From contig NZ_CP094669.1 of assembly GCF_022827545.1 (NCBI RefSeq), forward strand, positions 3,810,001-3,874,000: DNA of 64,000 nucleotides, read 5' to 3'. The DNA comes from Hymenobacter tibetensis (GTDB taxonomy: Bacteria > Bacteroidota > Bacteroidia > Cytophagales > Hymenobacteraceae). The position numbers were made by a program, and so were the translations under genes. The notes beneath the pieces are model-generated. The model was not told the origin of the DNA, made no database searches, and saw nothing but the letters and a program-made list of their open reading frames with translations. This document shows positions 36,110 to 45,118 of this stretch, one piece after another (the first letter of the stretch is position 1; each line of letters begins with the position of its first letter).

Positions 36110-36355
36110 GGCTTGCAAATAGGATGACGCTTGACTCTCAACGAGCAAAGGGTAACCAAATAGCAAGTTCAGGACCTAATAGCATCCGGAGCCATATTTC
36201 ATCCGAAGTTATCGGCTGCGCTGCCTTACCACAGTGCAGAGGGTACTAGAGTCTATTCGCTGCCAGTTGGCAACATTTTGCTTGTTCACGGCCTTTCAGG
36301 CATTACAGGCAAAGAAGATATCGGGCCACCTGCTGCTTTTCTACAAATTCTCTCT

Positions 36356-37321
36356 ATGATCAACCCTGTTTCTCCTCTCCGTATTGTTTTCATGGGCACT
36401 CCCGAGTTTGCGGTACCCACGCTGGAATCGTTGCTAAGTTGGGATGAATGCCAAGTGGTAGCCGTCGTGACGGCCCCCGACAAGCCAGCGGGGCGCGGGC
36501 GCCAGTTGGCGGAGTCGGCGGTGAAGCAGGCGGCGGTGAAACACGGGCTGCCCGTATTGCAACCCACCAATTTGAAGTCACTGGAGTTTCAGGATGAACT
36601 ACGCAGCTACGCAGCCGATTTGCAAGTGGTGGTGGCTTTCCGGATGCTGCCGGAGGCGGTATGGAACATGCCGCCCCGCGGCTCTATCAACATCCATGCT
36701 TCCTTGCTGCCGCAGTACCGTGGAGCAGCGCCTATCAACTGGGCACTCATCCACGGCGAAACCAAAACGGGCGTCACCTCTTTCTTCCTGCGTCACGAAA
36801 TTGATACCGGCGACCTGATTTTTCAGGATGCGGTGCCTATCACGCCTGATGATGATTTCGGGACGCTATATGAGAAGCTGAAAACCACGGGAGCCGCGCT
36901 TGCATTGCGCACCGTGCAAGCCATTGCTACTGGCACTGCGCCCAGTTTGCCACAGATGGAAAGCGCCACCTTGCGTAGTGCCCCCAAAATTCAGAAGGAA
37001 ACGGGCCGCCTCGATTTCACCCAGCCCGCTACTACCTTGGCCAACTTGGTCCGGGGCCTCTCTCCCATCCCAACCGCCTTCACGCAGCTTCCCGACAACC
37101 GCACCCTCAAAGTCTTCAAAGCCCAGCCCTTCGACGACGAGGAAGCCAGCGGCCCCGACTCTGGCAACGTTGGCTCCTGGCACACCGATGGCCGCACCTA
37201 CTTGCGCGTGCAAACAGCCAACGGCTTGCTTGACTTACTGGATGTGCAGTTGGAAGGCAAGAAACGAATGCCAATAGCTGATTTTCTGCGTGGCATTAAC
37301 GCCGCTGTGTTTGCTGGTTAG
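36356..37321 (+). CDS. fmt: Methionyl-tRNA formyltransferase
   Basis: 321 aa from ATG 36356; the frame runs up to 36278 but those residues are not family-like. It formylates initiator Met-tRNA with 10-formyl-tetrahydrofolate. The catalytic residues are N112 and H114 (NIHASLLPQYRGAAPI) and D150 (IDTGD). The C-terminal domain (about 205-321) binds tRNA. The next gene is folA 78 bases on, so two folate-linked genes are neighbours. Confidence 0.96.
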   Translation: MINPVSPLRIVFMGTPEFAVPTLESLLSWDECQVVAVVTAPDKPAGRGRQLAESAVKQAAVKHGLPVLQPTNLKSLEFQDELRSYAADLQVVVAFRMLPEAVWNMPPRGSINIHASLLPQYRGAAPINWALIHGETKTGVTSFFLRHEIDTGDLIFQDAVPITPDDDFGTLYEKLKTTGAALALRTVQAIATGTAPSLPQMESATLRSAPKIQKETGRLDFTQPATTLANLVRGLSPIPTAFTQLPDNRTLKVFKAQPFDDEEASGPDSGNVGSWHTDGRTYLRVQTANGLLDLLDVQLEGKKRMPIADFLRGINAAVFAG

Positions 37322-37399
37322 CAGTTATTCTCTTGTCTCATCTAGATTGCCTGTACCAGCCATGCGTGCCGGTATTGTATCTACCAAACCGTATATGAA

Positions 37400-37885
37400 A
37401 TGGTAGCTTTTGTAGTAGCCACCGCCGATAATGGCGTCATCGGGCGTGATAACCAGCTTATCTGGCACCTACCAACCGACTTGAAACACTTCAAGCAACT
37501 CACCCAGGGGCATCCGGTGGTAATGGGGCGGCGCACGTATGAAAGCATCGGCCGGCCCCTGCCCAACCGCACCAACATTGTTGTAACGCGGCAGCCCGAC
37601 TGGCAAGCAGAAGGGTGTGAGGTTGTGCACTCGGTACCGGAAGCGCTGGAGCGCGCCAGCCAGCTCGACGAGCAGGTATTTGTTATTGGAGGAGCTGAAA
37701 TCTATCGGCAAGCCTTACCCGCGGCCGACGTGGTGTACTTAACTGAAGTACACCACGCTTTCGAGGGCGACGTCACGTTTCCAGAACTAGACCGTGCGGT
37801 GTGGCGAGAGGAGAATCGCCAACGACACGACCCAGACGAAAAACACGCCTATTCTTTCAGTTTCGTAACTCTGCGCCGACGTTAA
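37400..37885 (+). CDS. folA: Dihydrofolate reductase
   Basis: 161 aa. It reduces dihydrofolate to tetrahydrofolate with NADPH. Family motifs: VVATADNGVIGRDNQLIWHLPTD (substrate site, with D at about 28), VMGRRTYESIGRPLPNR, and FVIGGAEIYRQAL. Length is that of the chromosomal enzyme, and no trimethoprim-resistance features stand out. It probably shares a transcript with fmt and ends at a 22-bp hairpin. Confidence 0.96.
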   Translation: MVAFVVATADNGVIGRDNQLIWHLPTDLKHFKQLTQGHPVVMGRRTYESIGRPLPNRTNIVVTRQPDWQAEGCEVVHSVPEALERASQLDEQVFVIGGAEIYRQALPAADVVYLTEVHHAFEGDVTFPELDRAVWREENRQRHDPDEKHAYSFSFVTLRRR

Positions 37886-37938
37886 GTTTTAAGTGCTGTA
37901 GAGATGATGTAGCACACCATCGTCTTTTGGGCCCCTTT

Positions 37939-37989
37939 AAACAGCAAACCGCCCTTGACATCCTACGTGTCAAGGGCGGTTTGCTGTTT
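37939..37989. terminator. Bidirectional hairpin terminator
   Basis: 22-bp perfect stem (37939-37960 with 37968-37989), 7-base loop, between folA and the convergent sortase gene. Confidence 0.88.
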
Positions 37990-38014
37990 GGGTACGAGCT
38001 TCTATTTGCTGCTC

Positions 38015-41000
38015 CTACCGCAACAAAACCAGCTTGCCCCACTCTTTCTTGAAGGCTTTATCGCCAGCAGTAGCGCGCCGCCCGAATTGGTCCTGCGGAT
38101 CATCTAAGATGACACGGTAGAGGTAAGTGCCATTGGCGAGCCGGTCTCCAAATTCATCGGTACCATCCCAAGAATAATCGGTGATGTTGTTACCGATGCG
38201 CAGCGGACCGAGTTCGGCCATCATAATCTCTTTCACCACGCGTCCTGTAAGCGTCAACACCTGAATTTTCATGTTGCGCGGCGGCGAGGTACCAGTCAGC
38301 GTGAACACAAACTTGGTTTTGCTGGTAACAGGGTTCGGGTAGGGATACACATTGCTGATCGTGGATTCATTGACTACCTCGAACGTGATGCGGTAGGGCT
38401 CACCACCGGCCGCCCGCCCAGTAGCATCTCGCCCCTGTACTTCCAGCGTGTATACGCCATTCGCAAGCGGTGTATTTTGGCCCATTGGCAAGGTCAGCAG
38501 CGCTGTTCCCTTCGTGGAATCTGCTGCAAAACTTACATTGGTTGCGGTCAGATCCACCCGAACGGTAGTTTGGTCAGGAGAAGTCAGCAGAACGTCGAAG
38601 TTGCCTTTGCCCTGAATTCGGCGCAGTCGATCATCATCGCGCAACTGCACTGTAATAATGGGCGTTGGAGATACGATGTCGCCGTTGAGGATGTGTTGCC
38701 CGTCGAACGTTACATCCAGTGTGGGCGGCACGTTGCGGTTATCAACCCGGAAGGCATCTAGCAGCAATTCATTGTTGAAAGAGTATAGCTCAGGTAGCGC
38801 GCGCGGGCTCGGGTTCACAACCACATTGCCACTCAACGATCCTACTAAACCTATCACGTTCACTTTAGCGTCGAAGCTCACCTGGCTGTCGGCACGCAAA
38901 GCACCACCGGGCACATCTACTAAGGCCTCCCGAACATTATTACCATCACGCAGCAAGATCCGAGCCTTCATAGGGCCACTGAAATCTATGGATGATACGT
39001 TTTGGAAGACTACTGGCACCGTAACGAAGCCTGTTTCAGCAGCTTGTTTCGCTAAAGTAGCAGGCTCATAGGCCGATGCTGGAGTAGCTAAATCTCGCCG
39101 CACAATGCCCTCAGGGAGCCCCTGGTACGTGACAAGCCATTGTTCTAGTTGCGGCGCCGTACGGTTCAGCGAATCGCGCATCTCTAGTGCTAGCTGGAGG
39201 TACGGGTACTGCCGGGCCGAAATAGTGGTTAGTGCTAAGCTCCGGCTAGTAACGTTGGCATTAAGTATCTGTTCAACACCCGTACTATCAATCCCAATCA
39301 GCTTCAGCGTATAACGGTCTGACGGTTCTGAGAGGCGCACGGTATGATGCAGGGTCTGCCACTCCCGCGCTGGACCGATACGGGTTGACGTGATATTGCC
39401 GCTGCTGGCTCTGGTTAAGAGCGTGTCATTGAGGGCTACTACTTGGTTGATGCGGGGCACCGTACTGGTCGGGTCGACTGTTACTTCACGCATCACCCGC
39501 GGGTTGGAGCCCTTCTGTATGAGCAGTGCGTAAGGGTCGCCATCCTGCAACTGATTGACACGCTGTGCTCCCAATGAAGTCAGTGCAGCTTTCAGAGAAG
39601 TGGAGAACGTAGAAAAATTCACCTTGTTCATCGAAATCAACGCCACATAGTCGCCAGGGCGCACATTGGTGAGCAAGGTTTGTAATTGCGTCTGCCGAAC
39701 TGGATCGTTGATATTATCGGCACCGTTGCCAGCGAAATGATAGAAGCGTAAGTTGCCTTGACCACAGGAATCGTATAGTCCGCCTGCCACATTACGCACC
39801 GGGCGTAGGGTTCGGCCACTAAATACCGCTACCATAATGTTAGGCTGGTTTGGTGCGCAGTTCGCTACGTAAGGCGAAGTGGAGGTGCTAATCCCGTCTG
39901 ACAAAGCGTTGAAAGTTTGGTTGCTACCCGTTCCTCCTCCGCGGGTGGTTAGGACAATAGGTTCCCGAACATCATCAAAGCTCCAATTCCCGGCAGGAGC
40001 AGCTACTTTCAATCCCGTCAGTTGGTCGCGCTTGAACTGGCCGTGATGACTCTGAGACCAACCACTGGCACTGCCTGGCAATACGCGGAAAGAACTGGTT
40101 GCCCAGTCGGCGCTTTCGTCGCCGGTGGGTGTTTGGAAGCGCAACCGCCAATACCACACCACACTATCCTGGCCCGCAGTAGTTGGCAAAATAGGCCGCC
40201 AGTCTGGCACAAGGGTCGTTGTAACGGTACGGGTTTGCTTTAGTGTGCTATTGAAAGTAGGCACCGTGTCCAATTCCATTTCGTAGACGCGCGATGCACC
40301 TCGTGGATCGTTTGTCTGCCCTACTAGCCGCAGGTTAGTGGCGGGCACGATGGCAAACTCTAGCGGCCATACCGTTCTTACCCCTCCTTGCAAAAAGTTG
40401 AAGTTGATCTGGCCTGTGTTGTTGGTCTCACTTGTCTCCACCACTCGGTTACGGTAATCGAGTGCCACTTCGAAGCGGTTGTCGCCGAACACGTTGCCGG
40501 TATTGTTGAGCACAAACGTGTAGGTAGTGTCATGCCAGGCCTGGCGTACGGTACGAATAATGACATCTGGGGTGCGCGTACCCGTGCTGGTTGTTGGGTA
40601 GGTTCGCGTGATGCGAATGTCGAGGGAGTCGAGGGTGATTTTGCCAGGATTTTTGACGTTGACGAGCAGTTTGAAAGTGGGCGAAGAAGCCTGCACCTGC
40701 CCGGTTCCATTGGGCTGGATTTGTACATCAGCGTTGCTGGTAATGAAGTCGGGTCGTTCGGGCGCGAAGAAACGGACGGCCGGGTCTCCCAGCCACGTAT
40801 TGTTCATGGCGTGTGCTATGGCTGTAGATCTACTATTGGTGATTAGTAGCATGCGCCGGGTGGCTTCAGCCTGTAACACCGAAATAGGCTTGCCATACCA
40901 GGTAGGCTCGTTGAATGCTACTTTGTAGAACTCAGTGGAAAACGCATCTAGGTCATACGTGAAGCCCAGATCAGAACCAGCCATAAACCCTATAGCTCCC

Positions 41001-43129
41001 TTGTTTTCCGCAAAAACCCAGTTTTCTGACAGAGTCCTGAAATTTCTATCAACAGCGTTGACGGCACAACCATTGATCAGAAACACAGGGTATTTACCTG
41101 CATTAGTGTAGCCTTTAGCCGGCTCGGTAGGATCTCCGAAGTTGAGGTCGAAAGTAGACGCCGAGCCATGACCGAAATAGGTGATGAGCGATGCACCCGT
41201 ATTCACTTCTGGCGCAAGCGTAATATTCACCGGAAGGTTGGTACCACCAGAGAGACGCCGCCGGTATGTGTTAATTACCTGGCCCCCAAACAATGGCTTT
41301 TCAACCAGCCGCTTGTATTTGTCTACAAAACTCTCAAACAACGCAAACTCGTCTGCGGATTCGCCTCCGCCTAGATGGACAACGTTCTTTCGCCAAGGCT
41401 CGGCACCCAACGCTTCGTGTTCCTTGAGTTTGTTGAGGTACTGAAGTACTTCTTGAGGCGTTACAGCAGATACGCGCCCGGCTGGCATGCGTGCCACATA
41501 TTGGTTGTTCTCCCAGTCTGCCGAGAGGAAATTGTCTGAGCCGCTACGGGTGGTTGAAGGCACCAAGTCGGTGGCTGGAGGCAGCCTATTACGGCTATAT
41601 TCTCCTACAATCAACCCTTTACCTAACAACAGCAAATAGTTGGTTTGGGTAGGAGGAGAATTCGCCAGCTCCCAACGCACATAGTTGCGCATGGCTCCCA
41701 CTGACTTTTCACCGTAGTGAAACTGGTTGTACAGTTGCTCGGAGGTTACGACTACCGTATCATAACGCCCACCCGCTGCTGAATGCCGATACTCTGCATA
41801 CGCTCGAACTGGGTTTGCGACATTGCCTACAGGACGCATCAAGGCGGTGTGGCTAATTATCAAGAAATTGGAAGCTGTTGGATTCAACGTACGAAAACGT
41901 ACCCGAACAGCTGGTCGAGGCGTCGAGGCCAGGGCTTCATCGGCTAGGAGCAGCTTATGGGGACGGTTTGTTGCGTCTGGAAACACATAGCCACGCTGCT
42001 GCCCACCCAAACTGGTGCCAGCAATCCGCTGTACCGAGTAAGGATCCTGTACATCAAAGCCCGCAACCGTAGCCGGAATTGTATCCAAGGCATAATAAGC
42101 CGGCCCAGCTAAAGTGGAATCGTTGAAAAATTCTAGGTGACGCCTTCCAGCGAACCAACGACTGGTTTGGGCATATACATAACGGATATATCCTACCCGA
42201 AACTTATTGTTGTTGCTTCCTGCCGGAGTACCCGTGATATTAAACACCAGGTTCACAACTCCACTAGCATTGAAGTCTGTGGCTTGCAGCGGTGCGCGCA
42301 AGACATATTTGTTGTAATTGCTTACGATAGTTGTTCCAAGCAAACGTCTGCTACCGCTTCCCGGAACAACAACGGACACATCCACTGAACGCTGCCCAAC
42401 CCACCCGCCTAGCAGAAGGATTTCCACCTTGGGAACTGGCCCCGTAGTACTGCGGCTAGAGAGTGAATCGGTTCCAGCAACAGCAGTCAACGACTCTCCT
42501 CGTCCGGTTGCACCGAATGCAGCAGACAGGAATCCTTCTCCTGGCTCTCCCCACGGCTGGTATACATTGCTGACATCGTCAACATAAGAATAGGCATAGT
42601 TGACCAGTACCATTCTTTCCTGAATCCGGTGCGGATGGGGTGCTACCGTTGGAGCCACTGCTGGCTGTACCATCCTTTTGCCGTTGGTAGTCGCCGACCA
42701 TGTAAGGAAGTAAGCTGCTGTATCAGTGTAGAGGCTATACATATCGTGGGGCTGCGCGGCTGCGCCTCCTTTATAGATAGCCTGGTCGAGTTTGCCATCG
42801 TTGCGCTGGCCGTAAAACTCGAAGAACGTGGTGGCGTCGAGGGTGCTTTGGTTGCCACCGCCGTAAATAGCTAGTTCCCGTCCGCGTCGCCATAACTGAA
42901 TACGCTGCGGGTTAACGCCGCTAATGCCTGCCTGCGCGAGGTACTGCTGGTCGATGCGGTAAAGCGCGTCTTTGGTAATTTTTATCTTGTAGTATTGCTG
43001 ACTTGGCACAATCCATTCGTTGCCAAACAAACTCGCTGTTTGAGCCGCCACCGGTCTTGCCGTCAGCACCCCAACCACTAGCATCATACACCACCCTAGT
43101 ACTTGTGCTAAAGGGTATTTTTTCTTCAT
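38015..43129 (-). CDS. T9SS PorU-family sortase (PorU2-like)
   Basis: 1704 aa. Surface cysteine peptidase of the gingipain (C25) type that cuts off T9SS sorting domains and attaches cargo. The signal peptide is residues 1-30. The catalytic pair is H654 (YFGHGS) and C688 (FLINGCAVNA), in a domain at about 495-800. Ig-like and CARDB-type segments follow, and the C-terminus (about 1600-1704) is a FlgD-like Ig domain (YSWDGTDEFGDRLANGTYLYR). Standard PorU is about 1100-1300 aa, so this longer form fits the PorU2 group of Cytophagales. The gene follows a PorV-family gene on the same strand, which matches PorU-PorV pairing. Confidence 0.9.
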   Translation of the reverse strand: MKKKYPLAQVLGWCMMLVVGVLTARPVAAQTASLFGNEWIVPSQQYYKIKITKDALYRIDQQYLAQAGISGVNPQRIQLWRRGRELAIYGGGNQSTLDATTFFEFYGQRNDGKLDQAIYKGGAAAQPHDMYSLYTDTAAYFLTWSATTNGKRMVQPAVAPTVAPHPHRIQERMVLVNYAYSYVDDVSNVYQPWGEPGEGFLSAAFGATGRGESLTAVAGTDSLSSRSTTGPVPKVEILLLGGWVGQRSVDVSVVVPGSGSRRLLGTTIVSNYNKYVLRAPLQATDFNASGVVNLVFNITGTPAGSNNNKFRVGYIRYVYAQTSRWFAGRRHLEFFNDSTLAGPAYYALDTIPATVAGFDVQDPYSVQRIAGTSLGGQQRGYVFPDATNRPHKLLLADEALASTPRPAVRVRFRTLNPTASNFLIISHTALMRPVGNVANPVRAYAEYRHSAAGGRYDTVVVTSEQLYNQFHYGEKSVGAMRNYVRWELANSPPTQTNYLLLLGKGLIVGEYSRNRLPPATDLVPSTTRSGSDNFLSADWENNQYVARMPAGRVSAVTPQEVLQYLNKLKEHEALGAEPWRKNVVHLGGGESADEFALFESFVDKYKRLVEKPLFGGQVINTYRRRLSGGTNLPVNITLAPEVNTGASLITYFGHGSASTFDLNFGDPTEPAKGYTNAGKYPVFLINGCAVNAVDRNFRTLSENWVFAENKGAIGFMAGSDLGFTYDLDAFSTEFYKVAFNEPTWYGKPISVLQAEATRRMLLITNSRSTAIAHAMNNTWLGDPAVRFFAPERPDFITSNADVQIQPNGTGQVQASSPTFKLLVNVKNPGKITLDSLDIRITRTYPTTSTGTRTPDVIIRTVRQAWHDTTYTFVLNNTGNVFGDNRFEVALDYRNRVVETSETNNTGQINFNFLQGGVRTVWPLEFAIVPATNLRLVGQTNDPRGASRVYEMELDTVPTFNSTLKQTRTVTTTLVPDWRPILPTTAGQDSVVWYWRLRFQTPTGDESADWATSSFRVLPGSASGWSQSHHGQFKRDQLTGLKVAAPAGNWSFDDVREPIVLTTRGGGTGSNQTFNALSDGISTSTSPYVANCAPNQPNIMVAVFSGRTLRPVRNVAGGLYDSCGQGNLRFYHFAGNGADNINDPVRQTQLQTLLTNVRPGDYVALISMNKVNFSTFSTSLKAALTSLGAQRVNQLQDGDPYALLIQKGSNPRVMREVTVDPTSTVPRINQVVALNDTLLTRASSGNITSTRIGPAREWQTLHHTVRLSEPSDRYTLKLIGIDSTGVEQILNANVTSRSLALTTISARQYPYLQLALEMRDSLNRTAPQLEQWLVTYQGLPEGIVRRDLATPASAYEPATLAKQAAETGFVTVPVVFQNVSSIDFSGPMKARILLRDGNNVREALVDVPGGALRADSQVSFDAKVNVIGLVGSLSGNVVVNPSPRALPELYSFNNELLLDAFRVDNRNVPPTLDVTFDGQHILNGDIVSPTPIITVQLRDDDRLRRIQGKGNFDVLLTSPDQTTVRVDLTATNVSFAADSTKGTALLTLPMGQNTPLANGVYTLEVQGRDATGRAAGGEPYRITFEVVNESTISNVYPYPNPVTSKTKFVFTLTGTSPPRNMKIQVLTLTGRVVKEIMMAELGPLRIGNNITDYSWDGTDEFGDRLANGTYLYRVILDDPQDQFGRRATAGDKAFKKEWGKLVLLR

Positions 43130-43231
43130 AGAACAAATCGTTAATCGCTCACTCCGCTATACAGATAGCTTAGCTCTTCTAGTTTTCCTCTGAAATGCCA
43201 CCTGTTCACTAGCCAAGCGCTCTTGCCGCTA

Positions 43232-44335
43232 TTACTTGATGCCGTAACCCAATGACACAATGATGTTATTGGTTTGCGTGCGCCCTCCAAGCTTTTCCAC
43301 TGCTAATTGAGAAAGGGCCACGTCGAGGCGGAGGCCACTCAGCGCCACCCCTACTCCGAGGCTAGGCTGCACCTTCCATGCCTCACTACCTGTAAAGGAT
43401 TGGATCTGCTGCACGTTACTAACTCCTCCGCGCAGAAATGCCAAGTTCTTATATCCAATTTCTAGCCCAGCCCGAGGGTCGATACTTGCTACTTTGCTTG
43501 ATACCAAAGTATTACGCTGACCATCCGTCGTGATTTCCAAATCCACAGCTGCTAGGGCCGTAAACTCGCCGGGCAATTCTACTAGCCGGCCCACCCCCAG
43601 CACGAAAGTTGGGAGAGTAATTTCGGTGCGGTTGGTAGGAATTTCGTCGAGCGGCGCGCCAGGTGTAGGGCGCAACTCATCGGCATTAATAGCCCATGAA
43701 TTATAAGTGGTGGTGATGTCGCGGGCCATGAGGCCAAGACGCCAATTGCCCTTGTCGTATTGCACGCCTGCGTCAATACCGAAACCCCAGGCGTTGGCAA
43801 ACGAACCAATATTGCGGTAAATGATTTTGGCGTTTGCCCCTACTTTCAGTCCTTCTACATTCCCAATTTTGCGGGCATAAGAGAGCACAACCGCATAATC
43901 AGAGACCGAGAAATAACGAATCTTGGTGTAGTCGATGTAGCCGAATTCATTGATTAAGTCTCGGGTGTCGGCAATGTCATCAACGCCGAGACGCACAGCG
44001 CTGATGCCGATAGCGCTTTTCTCGTCGAGTGGCATGGAGAAGGCCGCATAATCGTTCTTCACAATTCCCGAGAACAACTCGGAGTGCATAAGCACAGCGT
44101 CATACTTGGCTTTTTGGCTTAGCAGACCGGCTGGATTCCAATAGCCAGCCGTAGCATCTTGGGCAAGGCTAACTTGCACTTTGCCCATACCCAATGCCCG
44201 GCCACCAACCCCAACGTTCAAAAATTCATTGCTGTATTTAGGAGTCAGGTCTTGAGCTGAAACCGTTGTAGCAGTTAGAAACAGTAAGCTGCTTGCACTA
44301 ACTAGCAACGCGGTAGAACGGAAGAGGTGCATCAT
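43232..44335 (-). CDS. PorV/PorQ-family outer-membrane protein (PorV2-like)
   Basis: 367 aa. Signal peptide at about 1-27 (TTVSAQ). The mature start KYSNEFLNVGVGGRALGMGK and YWNPAGL are hallmarks of the PorV family, 14-strand barrels related to FadL. PorV carries T9SS cargo from the translocon to PorU. Together with the sortase gene 103 bases downstream it forms a likely two-gene operon, with the barrel translated first. PorV itself is usually near 390 aa, so a PorV2 name is possible. Its upstream region is shared with padR. Confidence 0.9.
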   Translation of the reverse strand: MMHLFRSTALLVSASSLLFLTATTVSAQDLTPKYSNEFLNVGVGGRALGMGKVQVSLAQDATAGYWNPAGLLSQKAKYDAVLMHSELFSGIVKNDYAAFSMPLDEKSAIGISAVRLGVDDIADTRDLINEFGYIDYTKIRYFSVSDYAVVLSYARKIGNVEGLKVGANAKIIYRNIGSFANAWGFGIDAGVQYDKGNWRLGLMARDITTTYNSWAINADELRPTPGAPLDEIPTNRTEITLPTFVLGVGRLVELPGEFTALAAVDLEITTDGQRNTLVSSKVASIDPRAGLEIGYKNLAFLRGGVSNVQQIQSFTGSEAWKVQPSLGVGVALSGLRLDVALSQLAVEKLGGRTQTNNIIVSLGYGIK

Positions 44336-44369
44336 AGAAAATGGGCTAAAAACGAGTAGTCCGCTTTTG

Positions 44370-44382
44370 AACGCAAGGTACT
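44370..44382 (-). promoter_or_regulatory. Operator-like motif upstream of porV-type gene
   Basis: On the minus strand this is AGTACCTTGCGTT, identical to 44636-44648 on the + strand in front of padR. Next to it AGTAC recurs (GTACT, 7 bases, AGTAC). Possibly a shared regulator or a promoter -33 region. Confidence 0.45.
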
Positions 44383-44635
44383 ACATATTAGTACGTCGCC
44401 CTCTAAAACAGCTCACAAATTAGGCGACTATCAAGGGGTTACGGTCCGGGTTAGGCCACCAACGCAACAGCTTGGCATTGCAAGAGTTGGGCATTCTCAC
44501 CTGGATGCCCCTGCTTAGTCGACCACTTAGCAGTTTCACTCGGTGAACAAGTTGGCAAGGCCTCTTGCTGGGTTGCGACTACCTCTCTCCTCTCACTTCA
44601 GTGCTGTAAAAAGAATCTGAAAAATATTTTTCAAC

Positions 44636-44672
44636 AGTACCTTGCGTTACATAGTACCTTCCATTATCTTTG
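44636..44672 (+). promoter_or_regulatory. padR promoter with overlapping repeat motif
   Basis: CTTG (44641-44644), 20 bases, TATCTTTG (44665-44672) matches the spacing seen at the tRNA-Lys promoter. AGTACCTT occurs twice, at 44636 and 44653, 17 bases apart, overlapping the -33 box, as expected for an autorepressor site. The ATG of padR is 33 bases downstream. Confidence 0.6.
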
Positions 44673-44704
44673 ACTCATTCTTCACCGACTACTGCCCCAA
44701 GCCC

Positions 44705-45067
44705 ATGAAAGTAGAGAACACCCAAGTGCAGATGCGGAAGGGAATTCTGGAATTCTGCATCCTGGAGATTATCGCCCGCGGCGAGGTGTATGCGTCCGAC
44801 ATGCTCGAAGAACTTACCCAAGCCCGCATGATTGTGGTGGAGGGGACACTCTACCCGCTGCTCACGCGCCTCAAAAATGCTGGTCTCCTCGACTATACCT
44901 GGAAGGAATCGATGAGTGGCCCCCCGCGCAAGTACTACACCCTTACGGAAGGCGGCCAGGATTTCCTGTTGCAGCTACGCCTTACCTGGGAGGAAGTACA
45001 GGACTCCATCCGCATCATTCGCCAAAAGCCTTCCGCCAACGGGAGCAGCCTGCCGGTACCGCTGTAG
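44705..45067 (+). CDS. PadR-family transcriptional regulator
   Basis: 120 aa from ATG 44705 (MKVENTQVQMRKGILEF), the family's usual start; the frame to 44642 reads through the promoter. It has the PadR winged helix (residues about 10-85) with VVEGTLYPLLTRLKNAGLLDYTW and RKYYTLTEGG, then a short dimer helix. PadR followed by a PspC-domain gene is a recurrent pair in Bacteroidota, and the next gene is 51 bases on. It probably represses its own operon and responds to envelope stress or a small ligand; this is inferred. Confidence 0.93.
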   Translation: MKVENTQVQMRKGILEFCILEIIARGEVYASDMLEELTQARMIVVEGTLYPLLTRLKNAGLLDYTWKESMSGPPRKYYTLTEGGQDFLLQLRLTWEEVQDSIRIIRQKPSANGSSLPVPL

Positions 45068-45118
45068 CGCCCGGTTCTCTCTCGATTTTTTTCCGACTAG
45101 TTGCAGCACCTGACTGAG

